Positions 11,601 through 22,400 of a stretch of DNA of 64,000 bases are shown here, piece by piece. The notes under the pieces are model-generated. The model did not search any database. It saw only the letters and a program-made list of their open reading frames with translations, and was not told where the DNA came from. Location: the NCBI GenBank assembly GCA_964019695.1, contig OZ026520.1:30724120-30788119 (forward strand), written 5' to 3'. Numbering within the stretch: position 1 is the stretch's first letter; the number at the start of each line of letters is the position of its first letter. The translations under genes and the position numbers were made by a program. This stretch comes from Loripinus fragilis (lineage: Eukaryota; Mollusca; Bivalvia; Lucinida; Lucinidae).

Positions 11601-13650
11601 ACAGTAAATGATTGAAATATTGTGTGATGATTCTACTAGTTGCAAGGAGGCATGTGATAATAATGATTACCACAGAAGCAGACAACGACACACGTTAAAC
11701 ATGAGTGTTAAATCGATGAGAATTATTTTGGACCATTTAATTTATTGTATTGTCTTGTACAAATGTAAAACTATCTTTTCTATTTGTGGCTCTATATTTA
11801 GCATTATATGCACAGTATTAGGAATTTGTGTCCAAAAGGTCATTGATAACATCTGTAACAACAGTCCATGGGCTTGATATCAAGAAATGAATATAATTTC
11901 TAGTGTTTTTTGCACCAAAGACTGATAAGTACACATTAAGTGTCCTGATCTTAGACTTAATGACATCTTGCAGATATATGAGCAAGACAGACTAAGCAAA
12001 TGTAAAATAAACACGCTTGATCGCTTTCATGTGGTTTACTTAAACGGTAATAACAAAATGTGCTTTTCGGTAAACTGGGAGTAGGGCTGTGTATTAGCTC
12101 CTATAAGACAATATATTTAAGATAGAAAAGCAAACTATGTTTTTCATATTCATCAATTGAGCACATGTTTGTAAAATCTAATAAAACAGTTTAAACCAAG
12201 TAAAAGTAGTTGTTTAACTAAATGACGATAGCCACAATTATGGCTTTTAAATTATAATTAGGTTCATGTTACGCACACAACACCACAGTTAGCCGTATAA
12301 ATGTTAAACAGCTTCCATATGTAGTAAAGACATCCAGTATGTAGACTATAAGAATGTCAATTTATTAGATAACTTTAATGTCTTCTTTCTGTAGCTCAAA
12401 CATTCAAATTTCTTATTCTCAAATTGATATAGTAACATATGTAACAAGCTGCTACAGGCTAACGCCCCGGCTTACAGAGTGCAAACATTTCTTATTAAAT
12501 GTACCTTGAATGGTTACATAAGATGTAATATGTTTGCAGAATTCCAAAGGAAATTAGGATAGAGCAGGCCCTTACTAAGCTTGATGTCAAAATACAGTTT
12601 GATGATTTTATTTATCACGCTAACATATGTAACTCTCTCTGATCTTTGAAACTTGGTGACAACTAGCATATCTATAAGTCTTTATCATACGAGCCAGCTT
12701 AAAATCCATAAAAAATGTAAGATATCCAGCAGCTGCGAGTTTTTTTTACAATTTTAGCTCAATCTTTCAAACTGCATTTCCTTTATTTAATATAGTAACG
12801 CATATAACATGCTGTTCCAGACTAACGCCCAAACTTAGAGAGTGCAAACATCCCTTATTCGATGCAGCTTGAGTTGTACTTTAAGAAGGAATATGTCTGC
12901 GAAATTCCCTCGAGGAGATTAAAACATTTTAGGCACATCTTACGTAAAGACAATGAGCTTGCCCATTTATTACATCAGGTAACATATGTTACAGCCTCTG
13001 ATATTAAAAATTTTGCAACAAACTTGCAGATTTATAAGTCTTTTCATGTAAGCTAATAAATCCCAAACAATGAAATATATTCATCAACTGTAAATATTTT
13101 TTAACTATTTTTACTTTAGTTTTAAAACCAAACTTTTCACCTTAAAACTGGGTAGGGGTAGGGTTGTTTAATTGCTCATTCCAGAAAAAATATTTAAGAT
13201 AGGGAAACAAACTTTAATTTTTCTGTTAGCCAATTGCATACGCTAGTCAGACATGGTTGAAATTATTTTGCAAAGCACACAGAGAGATTGTGAATGTAAA
13301 TGATGTTAGTCACACTTGCAAATTTTAATGGGTTATCTGATTTATGTGACGCATATGACACCTTAGGAAGCCGCAATTTTGTTCAAATGGCTATCATACC
13401 TAGCTAAGATATCCAGTATGCAGACTATCTGAATGATTTTTAAAAATAAATAGTTTAATGTCTTTAATTTGCAGCCCAAACTTTCAATTTACCTTTTCTT
13501 AATTTGATAAAGTAACGTATGTTACAGGCTCTTACAGACTAACGCCCCGGAGCACAGAGTGCAAACATCTCTTAAAAGATGCGGCTTTCAATTCTCTACT
13601 AGATAGGATATGTCTGCGAAATTCCCTAGAGGGGGGGAGCAAACTCATTC
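8640..13650. mobile_element. Large (~5 kb) foldback element with multi-unit arms
   Basis: The left arm (8640-9400, second unit 9770-10120) matches, in inverse orientation, the right arm (13650-12890, with further units near 12920-12780 and 12560-12060). Shared landmarks in order: CTAGGGAATTTYGCAGACAT, GAGATGTTTGCACTCT, GGGGCGTTAGTCT, a GTAACRTATGTTAC palindrome, AGAAGACATTAAA, GGTGTTATATGCGTTACAT and TTAAACAACCCTACCCC. The central 10.1-12.0 kb is unrelated and has no recognisable protein. Non-autonomous foldback type is inferred. Confidence 0.75.
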
Positions 13651-13839
13651 TCAGCCATCCGTCTACTAGTTTCTCTTTGTTTAGTCCTCCTTTGCTGGTT
13701 CAAAATAAAACTGTATTTGCAAGGGAAATTGATCCTATAACAAGAACATCCACAATAATTTTGCCCAATATGTAAAACAAATGCTTATGTCTAAACAAAA
13801 AGGCCTTGTCACAAGGACACCAAATTTTGTTGCATGTGA

Positions 13840-13905
13840 ACAACAAAGGCACAGACCAGCCTGCACATATGTGCAGTCTGATCAGCACCTTTGTTATTCA
13901 CTTTA
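13840..13905. repeat. Type A/E-related palindrome fragment
   Basis: CACAGACCAGCCTGCACATA-TGTGCAGTCTGATCAG: the palindromic core seen inside type A elements, here without full element ends. Confidence 0.6.
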
Positions 13906-13949
13906 TGTAAAGTATAATAGCTAAACTGGCTATATGCAAAATTTCAATT

Positions 13950-14037
13950 ATCTAACTAGTCCCTGTAGCTGACCAGGCTGTATTGCGTCTTAAGTAAGAC
14001 GCAATACAGCCTGTTCAGCTACAGGGACTAGTTAGAT
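13950..14037. repeat. Near-perfect 88-bp palindrome
   Basis: Arms of about 42 bp centred on CTTAAG at 13994: ATCTAACTAGTCCCTGTAGC ... and its exact inverse, with GCTGTATTGCGTC / GACGCAATACAGC inside. Confidence 0.9.
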
Positions 14038-14199
14038 ATTTTAAAGAGTGTTTTTCTCGTGATGTGGCCCAAATTGCTCTCTCACAGCCCTACCCAGATG
14101 GCAAGTTTTCTTCTCTTTTTTTCAAGAGGAAAATGTCATTGCTACTAACTAGAATAATCATCAGAATCATCTGATCAATCCTTGTCCTGCTGAATCAAA

Positions 14200-14370
14200 A
14201 TTTATCCTTTTTGAAAAACACTCCAGATCCAGATTGTCAGGAGACATCTGATCAGGACCCACACTGTTTTCCACTCTGATTGGAAAATACATGCTTACAA
14301 CTTCAATGCTGTATGTTAACAGGATAAAAATTTGGGAGGAGTGTAGTACACAAAAATATTTAGCATGACA
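14200..14370. repeat. Type E-related degenerate hairpin
   Basis: AACACTCCAGATCCAGATTG, ACATCTGATCAGGACC and CACACTGTTTTCC are type E words in a decayed copy. Confidence 0.5.
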
Positions 14371-14555
14371 AGGGTTAAGACACTTCTGATTTGGAGATAT
14401 ACTGTTGGAACTCATTGGAAACCTCAACATGCTTTCAAAACATTAAAAAGAAAAATAAGAATGAAAGCTTTTTTTCAACTGAACCTCTTTTAATTGTTAA
14501 TTGCAACATCCCCACTCAAACATGGCATATCAAGATAAAAATAACGGCATACTAT

Positions 14556-14972
14556 CACACTGGTAAATGTATATGTCGATTTGCTGGTATTTACGCGTAT
14601 TGCCGGTACTTCATAGACCGGAAGTGGTAGAAATTGGTGTTAACACTATTTTGAAAAACATGCCATATGCCTAAAGGACTATAGAATTATATCATTTTTA
14701 AGTATTCGGCATGCACATGGCAATTTATGTAAGCATTTAGGAATAGATTCGAGTACCGATCTGGATGATCGGTACTCGAATCTCTTCCTAAATGCTTACA
14801 TAAATCGCAATGCACATACTGAATACCTAAAAATGATTGAAGTCTATAGTCCTTTAGGCATATGGCATGTTTTTCTATATAGTATTAAAGCCAATTTCTA
14901 CCACTTCCGGTCTATGAAGTACCAGCAATATGCGTAAATACCAGCAAATCGACGTATACATTTACCAGTGTG
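14556..14972. mobile_element. 417-bp foldback element (arms ~205 bp)
   Basis: Ends CACACTGGTAAATGTATA and TATACATTTACCAGTGTG. Arms run through GCTGGTATTTACGC, CCGGAAGTGGTAGAAATTGG, CATGCCATATGCCTAAAGGA and CATTTAGGAA to the centre GAGTACCGATC-TGGAT-GATCGGTACTC. Arms differ by scattered substitutions and small indels, so they are not a recent assembly artefact of a single copy. Confidence 0.9.
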
Positions 14973-14979
14973 TACTATG

Positions 14980-15365
14980 AATGTAAGGTTTGTGGAAAGT
15001 AGATGGATTTAATGATATCAATGAAAACTATAAAATAAATAAACAGAATACAAAAATTAACAGTATTATCCAATAACTAAAACTAGAAAAGTACTTTTAA
15101 GGAAACAATGCCCCCCATCCCCCACTTCCGAAAAAAATGTTAAAATGTACAGTCTAAGAAACAGAACTATGTGCATTACTATTGTAGTATCTAATAAGTG
15201 ATAAACTTTGATGCTGATCAGACTGCCTGGTGCATATGCTGATTTGTGTCTTTGTTGTAAGCATACATATTGTAAAGTAACCTTGAAACTCCACTTGTTC
15301 GAAATGCTCGCTAATTTGAATAAAATTTGGGACACACTGCAATCAGAGAAGAGGACCTTATTACG
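14980..15365. other. Gene-free stretch
   Basis: Minus-strand open frame 15521-15066 crosses this stretch and the next repeat; it shows no domain and is repeat-derived. Type A core words occur at 15210-15260. Confidence 0.5.
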
Positions 15366-15368
15366 AAA

Positions 15369-15690
15369 TGAGCTGCGGCATGAGATTTCAAACAATTTGA
15401 CATTTTGACAAGTGTAGACTTGGTTTAAACATATTTTATTTCGAAGAACAGTTGACATTATCAAACAGATGTTAACAGTATTTAAGTTACAAGGATTGTA
15501 GACTTGGACGAGCCTCTGCAATCTCCTGTTAAGCTTAGAAACTCCAAATGGTGTTCAGTCAGAAGCTTAACAATCATAGAATACTCTAGCAACTAGCAAA
15601 GGCTCTGATCAGACTGCGCATATGCGCAGGCTAATCTGAGGCTTTGCTGGTTGCTCATACCACATTGTTGGAATTCTCATGCACTGGCTC
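15369..15690 (-). mobile_element. Type A element, reverse copy with internal insert
   Basis: GAGCTGCGGCATGAGATTTC at the left end and ATGCACTGGCTCA at the right; the core TGATCAGACTGCGCATATGC is present at 15616. About 95 bp (15413-15508) interrupts the usual sequence. Confidence 0.7.
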
Positions 15691-16052
15691 AAATGTTTTT
15701 TTTAAATTGCTGATTATCAAAAAAAAAAATGTTTTGGTGCATAAAATAAACATCTCCCAGAGACCTTTCTTTTACACACCAAAAAGTTTGATAGGAAAAA
15801 AAATGATAATAATCATTTTGGGGTGTTTATATTTTTATGTCTTCCTCACTATTTATAATTGGAATTGCTCATAATTCAAAATGAAAAATCTAGTCCAGAG
15901 GACTTCCAAATTTACGAGATTCAACTGCAGTAACGTCAGGTTTTCACATGCTGTGGCCAAAATTGTATTAATTTTATGTCACTTTCATCCGACTTCAACA
16001 TTTAAAGTCATGGTATCAACTTTTAGTCCTGTCAAAATGATGTTCCCATATA

Positions 16053-16289
16053 TTAACCCTTAAAGCGCCAAGAAAAATGCATCTGAAAATGTTGTCTGCT
16101 GAAGTCGTCTGCTGCAAATAATTGCCTAACATTACTGACAAATTAAGTATAGAAGCAAACAGCATGGACCCAGAACAGACAGAAACAGTCTGATCTGGGT
16201 CCACACTGTTTGCCATAGAGGCTTCTTAAACATTTCAGCAGACGAGAAAAGCAGACGACACTTGTTGCAATTGGCGCATTGAGGGTTAA
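16053..16289. mobile_element. TTAA-bounded miniature element, type G (copy 1)
   Basis: Ends TTAACCCTTAAAGCGCCAA and TTGGCGCATTGAGGGTTAA. Interior GCTGAAGTCGTCTGCTGCAA, a type E hairpin and GCAGACGAGAAAAGCAGACG. TTAA at both ends suggests a piggyBac-mobilised element (inference). Second copy at 21821-23177. Confidence 0.78.
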
Positions 16290-16371
16290 AGTCATCAAAT
16301 TTATAAAATTCTGTTATCCTCAGCGCAGGGTCATCCAAATACTGTAATAGAGATTTGGTTTTCATAGTTCC

Positions 16372-16553
16372 AGATAAGGAAACATTTTGAGTGTAAAATT
16401 GTGATTATTTTCTCACCCATCAATTTAAACATGTGTTTTGGGTGTTCAACAGAATCATGTCATTGAGACGGTTCTTTTGAGCACCCACAACATAGGTTTT
16501 GGTTGAGAAAATAAGAAAATAATTTCCAATTACGCTTCCTTATCTGGAGGCCC
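16372..16553 (-). mobile_element. Miniature element, type B
   Basis: About 185 bp; ends AGATAAG... and CTTATCTGGAGGCC, with a central palindrome GGTGCTCAAAAGAACCGTCT-CAATGAGACGG. Many copies are present; the commonest short repeat here with type A. Confidence 0.75.
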
Positions 16554-16564
16554 GATAATGTAAT

Positions 16565-16802
16565 TGAGTTGTGTCATAAGATTTCCAACAATAAGGTATG
16601 TTCGCCAACAAAGGTTCAGACCAGCCTGCGCATATAAGCTGTCTGATAAGAGCCTTTGCTAGTCACTTGAATGTTCAATGACTCTTCGGCCACTGACTGA
16701 ACATCATTTGGAGTTTCTAAGCTTAAAAGGAGGCTGCACAGGCTCGTCTGAGTCCACACATGTCACAATACCACATTGTTGGAAATCACATATCACAGCT
16801 CA
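16565..16802 (+). mobile_element. Miniature element, type A
   Basis: Diverged copy: GTGTCATAAGATTTCCAACA start, TTTCTAAGCTTAAAAGGAGG interior, CACATATCACAGCTCA end. Confidence 0.75.
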
Positions 16803-16942
16803 ATTAATATTATGTCTTTAGTACTGATTCAAGTTAGGCGGTAGATACAATATAGCTGAGAAAACACTGGCAACAGACAAAATACAAATGGGTTAAAGTT
16901 CAAACTTTAGAAATTCAAATCTTGAAACTTGCAGTTTACCAC

Positions 16943-17131
16943 AGGTTTAGATAAACAAAACTTTTCAGTATAAAATTGCAAATATTTTCTTACTTATCAG
17001 TTTTAACAAATGTTTTGGGTGCTCAAAAGAACCATCTCAATGAGACGGTTCTTTTGAATACCCACAACTTATGCTTTGGTTGAGAAATAAGAAAATTAAA
17101 TTTCTGTTACGCACTCTTAACGCAAGTCCTG
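16943..17131 (-). mobile_element. Miniature element, type B
   Basis: Reverse copy with TTTAGATAAACAAA at left, CATCTCAATGAGACGGTTC palindrome and CTTATTTCTCAACCAAAGC on the minus strand. Confidence 0.75.
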
Positions 17132-17496
17132 AGAATGCCTACAAAATATATAAAGTTTAATGTTTAATTTAAATAAAACGTTACTGGATTAGATAAATTG
17201 ATTATAAATCAAAGAGGCAGCAGCTATTGCAATATGTTTTATGCTAACTTTCTGTGTGGAAAGTCAACCTCAAAATCCTGAATTCAGGAATAATCCTGAA
17301 ACTTTCACTCTAGAAAACAAAACACCACATACATATATTAGAAAATGCTTCACTCAAGAAACACCACATTATATGTAGCCCATGAGTATTCACATGGTTT
17401 GAAAGTATTTGCGTAGTCACGTTAAGGTGCTCCCTAAAACTAGTACTAGGCACCTAGGCCTGTACTGATCAGGACCATCATTGTCTGTATATACTA

Positions 17497-17692
17497 TTTG
17501 TTTGATTTGATTCTTTATGTCCCATCAACTATCTTTCAGTTAAACAGGGACGGGTCTTCCTGGGTTGAACCAGTACTAAGCTAGGATAAATGTGTCTTGC
17601 TCAAGGACCACAACGCAGTGACACCGGTGAGGCTCGTACCGCGGCCCTTCGGTCTCGAGTCAAGCACTCTACAACTGAGCCACTGTTGTCCC
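17497..17692 (-). mobile_element. tRNA-derived SINE, type C
   Basis: Near full-length copy in reverse orientation: tail repeat TTTGTTTGATTTGATTC at the left, GGTCTTCCTGGGTTGAACC in the middle, and a B-box/A-box head (CACTCTACAACTGAGCCAC) at the right. No clear target duplication was seen. Confidence 0.8.
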
Positions 17693-17699
17693 TTGTATA

Positions 17700-18053
17700 A
17701 ACTAGAAGGACTTCAACCTAATACTATGGCAGTTATATTAAAATGATTGACTCTTTCTTAAAAGTGTGGCAGATATATTGTGAACCCAAGTTTTCCATTA
17801 ATAATGAATTTTAAGTGTCCCTGTGAGGCTGTGACCCCCTACATTGTGGGTTACAATTAAGCTACAAATTAAGGCTCCTCCTGATGGACACATCATATCA
17901 GTGCTATCAATAAATATCAAAAATTGTGAAGATTCATTTAGAAAACCACACAATAAACTATTTTTGAAACTTGAAAATTTTAATTAAATAGCTATTTTAT
18001 GAGAAACTGGGAGTAGCTATTTTATGAGAAACTGGGAGTAGCTTTTTTACTGA
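17700..18053. repeat. Gene-free stretch with 27-bp tandem duplication
   Basis: AGCTATTTTATGAGAAACTG occurs twice in tandem at 17990-18043. 17695-17790 shows a diverged copy of the ~75-bp unit also seen at 18782-18857 and 19100-19175. Confidence 0.65.
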
Positions 18054-18439
18054 CAGGGAGATTTTCTGCCCTTCTCTAAGGGCTGAATTTTGGCCCCATT
18101 CCCAATTGAAAATAGCCACCTTTTTCCCAATACCATGTCAGTTTTCCCCAATTAAATAAAGTAAAAAAAAAAAAAAAAATCTTTTTTTTTTTCCTTTTTT
18201 TAGAGACCACTACTACTTATGAGAAACAACAATGACCCATATCAGAATGATACTTAACACTTCTGCTTAAGTGGCATGCGTGGCATAATACAATCTAAAA
18301 TAACTTGATTTTGACGACATATTTTGATACCCTTGTTATGTTCTATGTCTTTAAATTCTCCCAATTTTGATGTTAAGTTGACCATTTTTTCCTAATTTTG
18401 GCCGGGGGCCTTATCCCAAAATTGCTAGAAAATGCCCTG
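18054..18439. mobile_element. CAGGG...CCCTG element
   Basis: Ends CAGGGAGATTTTCT and its inverse (AGAAAATGCCCTG). Flanks ACTGA and ATTGA are a 4-of-5 match for the 5-bp duplications seen at related elements. Interior GGGCTGAATTTTGGCCCC and an A/T homopolymer run (18165-18200). Confidence 0.6.
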
Positions 18440-18860
18440 ATTGAGTGCAGAAGCTACTCACAATTTTTCACAAAAAAAATAATCTTATTCATTATTTGTT
18501 GTCAACACTACACAAAATTTGGCTAAACAAGAACACTTCGCCTTTAGAGGACCCAGAATTTCATACTTCAGTAGTTTTTCATGGCTTTCTTTTTGGGTCA
18601 GCAGGGATCCACATATTTTCACAGGGGGTTCAAGTCTGGATTTTCAGTGTCTGTGAGACTATGACTTAACGTCCTGCTTCAGAAAAAAAACATGTGTAGC
18701 CAATGAAGAAACAAGCTAGTATTTGGCTAGTAAGATTCAGGAGCCCTCAAAAACTTGTGCATTCCCCTTGTCTACATAATTATTATGTACTTTGTCTCTT
18801 ATCTAATACTTTGCCGTTTATATATGAACGACCCTTTCCTAAAATTGTGGCAGATATAAT

Positions 18861-19099
18861 TGAGCCGAGATATGAGATTTCCAACAATGTTGTATGTGCG
18901 ACCAGCAAAGCCTCAGATCAGCCTGCGCATATGCGCAGTCTGATCAGAGTCTTTGCAAATGGCTTGAATATTTTAAAGAGTGTTAAGCTACTAACTGAAC
19001 AGCATTTGGAATTTCTAAGCTTAAAAGGAGGCTGTACAGGCTCGTCTGAATCTACACTTGTCAAAATGCCACATTGTTGGAAATCACATGTCGGGGCTC
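18861..19099 (+). mobile_element. Miniature element, type A, between 75-bp direct repeats
   Basis: TGAGCCGAGATATGAGATTT start, GGAAATCACATGTCGGGGCTC end. The flanks are not a short target duplication but ~75-bp direct repeats (18782-18857, 19100-19175; TTTGTCTCTTATCTAATACT). The right repeat lies in the KLHDC8 3' UTR region. Confidence 0.78.
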
Positions 19100-19199
19100 T
19101 TGTGTGCTTTGTCTCTTATCTAATACTTTGGCATATAAATATGAACGACCCTTTCCTAAAATTGTGGCAGATATATTGTGATCCTAGAATCCCTAATTC

Positions 19200-19468
19200 T
19201 CATCTCTTCTTCCCGCCCTTTCCGCCGGCTCTCTTATTTTTTTGTTTTTCCTTTTCTTCCTCCTCTTCCTCCTCCTTCGTTCTATATCGAATACTTTCCA
19301 TGCAACTTGTGGGTCCCTGTGTGGACAAGCCACCTATCACATGAAGTTTACTCTCGTGTACGATGTACGCGCACGAGCAATGAGCTACAGGCATTTCTTT
19401 CCCAGATGTCCATTCATCTTTCTCAATATCGTAAATTTCAACACTTTCTAGTGGTTTACCCTGGTTTC
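19200..19468 (-). CDS. KLHDC8B: KLHDC8-like coding exon 5 with stop codon
   Basis: Acceptor GTTTCAG at 19470-19469. It encodes residues 291-378: NQGKPLESVEIYD, the seventh blade (LHVIGGLSTQG) and MESIRYRT, where vertebrate homologues end. It then runs on through a low-complexity tail of about seven Glu followed by Lys/Gly-rich sequence to TGA at 19202-19200. The tail is encoded by an AG/GGA-rich simple repeat on the minus strand. I did not find a convincing AATAAA polyadenylation signal just downstream. Confidence 0.9.
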
Positions 19469-22400
19469 CTGAAACAAAAGATACCATAAAAGTTAGCTTA
19501 ATCTTTTATATTAGTGACTCTGTTTTGTTTGTTCTCTTGCTTTACATCCCAAGTCAACAGCTTTGGTCATGGCGGGAGGGTCAGTTCACCTAACCACACA
19601 TTTTCCTGGGCAAGCTTGAACAAGTAGTTTAATCCAGTACAGCGTGCACATACTTTCGCTTGTAACTGACAACAACCCTTCTTGAATGATTCAGCGGAAT
19701 GGAGGAGAATGACCGTAGAAATTATTTCATGATCAATCTCAACGAAAGTATGGGACCAGGCCAGGATTGAACTCACAACCCCTGGATCTGCAGTCAGACT
19801 CCTATCTGTTGCAAGATGTTTTTGACTGCACTACGCGGCCCAATAAAATATATTAGTGACTACTAAATATTTTAATTTCAACACTTTCTAATGGTTTATC
19901 CTTGTTTTCTGAAATAAAATGACAATCAATACCATAAAATTGCTTTTGTTTGATTTGATTCTTTACATCCAAGTCAACAATTTTGATATTACAGTAAAAA
20001 CTGTGTAAAACGGCCACTCAAAAATAGACTAAACAAAGATCTTAATGGCAAATGGTAGCTTAATGAAGGTCAAATTTAAGTATTGCAGAATCTGGAGCAT
20101 TCTGCAATAATTTTGACATGCATTAAGCAATAATTGGTCTTGAAAACCTATTTGTGGTCTTTTTGAGAGTGGCCGTTTTTACACAGGTTTTACTGTATCC
20201 TTATCTATCAGTTTAAAAATGTGTTTTGGGTGCTGGAAAGAACCATCTCAATGACTTTTGAGTACCTACAACATATGCTTTGGTTGAGAAATAAGAAAAA
20301 TAATTTTCTATTACACACTCTTATCTGAAGGCCTGGTACAAGTAAGGGATATACTGAAGATGATATTTCCTATCCCCGCCCTCGAAATTTGCTGAGATTT
20401 CCTCTCAACTGCAAATGTTACACCAATTTCCTGGAGAATTACAAGGGTTTCCCTTATTATTGGTTCTGCTTCTATTTTTTCACTGCTCTGCTGAGTTCAC
20501 CACTTAATGGTCAGATATACCTTGCCTTATTTTCCACGTCAAGTCAAAAACCTCAGTCTAATGTAAAACAGAAACTCAAAGATCAGTAAATTAGAACATT
20601 GAAATAACACATGTCATATGAAGAGCTTACCTAATCCCCCAGCAGCAATAACCTTGCCTTCCAGGACGCCAACTGCAAAATCTCCCCTCTTTGTAGGTAT
20701 ATGTTTCCCTATTTTCCATGTTTCTGAAAAAATGTAAAAGTTTATAAGCAGTCTTAGATACCTACAACACAGTACTGGACAATAAAAACAAGTACTATCA
20801 AGCCTTTAGTTAAGAGTGTGTACCAAAAAATTAATTTTCTTGATTCCCAACCAAAACATTTGTTGTGGGTACTCAAAAGAACTGTCTCAATGAGACTGAT
20901 GGGTAAGAAAATATCTACAATTATACGCTAAAAAATTGCTTATCTAAACCTATGTACTATCAAGCATACACCTATGCCTTATCTGTGTGTGTGTAACCTT
21001 TGACCTCTCCGTTCTGCATGTCATCTCAATGAAGTCGACACATGTAAAATATTTTGGGAAAAGGAACACAGATTCATAAGATATGGAGCAGACACAGAGT
21101 CTGTGCCCGACTACAGTAAAACCTGTGTAAAACAGCCACTCTCAAGAAGACCAAAAAATGGTTTTTATGACCAATTGTCACTTAATGCAGGTCAAAAGTA
21201 TTGCAGAATGCTCCAAAGGGAGCATTCTGCAATACTTTTGACCTTCATTAAGCTACCAGTTGTCATTGAGACCTTTGCTATGTCTTTTTTAAGTGACCAT
21301 TTTACACAGATTTTACTATGCACGTGACCTTGACCTCTTTCTAAGCCCTTGAAGCCTTCACTCTGCACATAATCTAGTTGAGGTGGACATGTCAATGAAA
21401 TATTTTCAAAATCAGACAAGGGGCTCAAGAGACATGGAGTGGTCACAAATTATGTATATGACTTTTTTATTGTGACCTTTAACTTCCTGCTATGACCTTG
21501 ACCTTATGGAAAGGTTGTCTGAAACCTTCTCGTTCCAAGTTGTCTCAATTAGGTGGATAATGGATATGTATTTGAAATACTCTTATAATCGAAAAAGGGG
21601 TTCCTGAGAATAATATATATGGAGAATACATAAGTTATGCAAATGTGACTTTTGACCTTTCACTTGGCACAAGGTGTCTGAAACATTTGTTCTCCGCATT
21701 GTCTAAATCAATGAGGTGGACATATATTTGAAATATTTTCATCATCAGACGAGGCGTTTGTGAGATATGGAGCTGACAAGAAATTCTGTACATGTCTACC
21801 TTCTCTCTCTCTTCATTTTTTTAACCCTTAAGGCCATTTCACATATACACCGTAACCGAACCGAAAGCGAACCGAAAAAATAAAATGCCTTAAACCCTAT
21901 GAGCGCTTTCACATATGCGCCAAAACCAAAACCGAACGCCAAACCGAAAATGTGCACGATTTTGATTTTGTTTTTTTCGGTTTCGGTGGCCGAATTTCAG
22001 CAAACAGGACAGGTAATCAGCGCCCTAGATAAGCTTTTGGGTCAATTGGGTATTTACGCAACCTGGTTATCTTCAATTGCGTACTTGCAAAAACAATTGC
22101 GTATTTTTAAGATTTTTACGCCACGTTTTTTGGCAGTGATTACATACGTTTTCTTATTGAATGAAGCCATCGCGAATATGCCTACATGTTTATTCTCATT
22201 GCCTGCCTTTCTGAGTATCAAACTAGCGGATTTTTATTGTACGTGAAGCAAATCTAATCGCCTTGTTGACATAAGTTGCTCGCATCCATTTTGCAAAGTT
22301 TTTCCGCTAAAATACTTGACTGGTGGCGATATTTTATTCATAAAATTTGAATTATACTGTGCGCTCGCTAGTAAAAAAAAAATCAATACCCGACTGGCAT

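Noticed and set aside
15066..15521. 151-codon minus-strand open frame
   Set aside because: Runs through a type A repeat and AT-rich flank; the translation contains the same phrases as other repeat copies.
18703..19344. 213-codon plus-strand frame, the longest in the window
   Set aside because: Crosses a type A element, the 75-bp direct repeats and the antisense of KLHDC8 exon 5; no independent coding signal.
21899..22246. 115-codon plus-strand frame
   Set aside because: Lies inside a TTAA foldback and starts in its ACCGAA array; no resemblance to a transposase.
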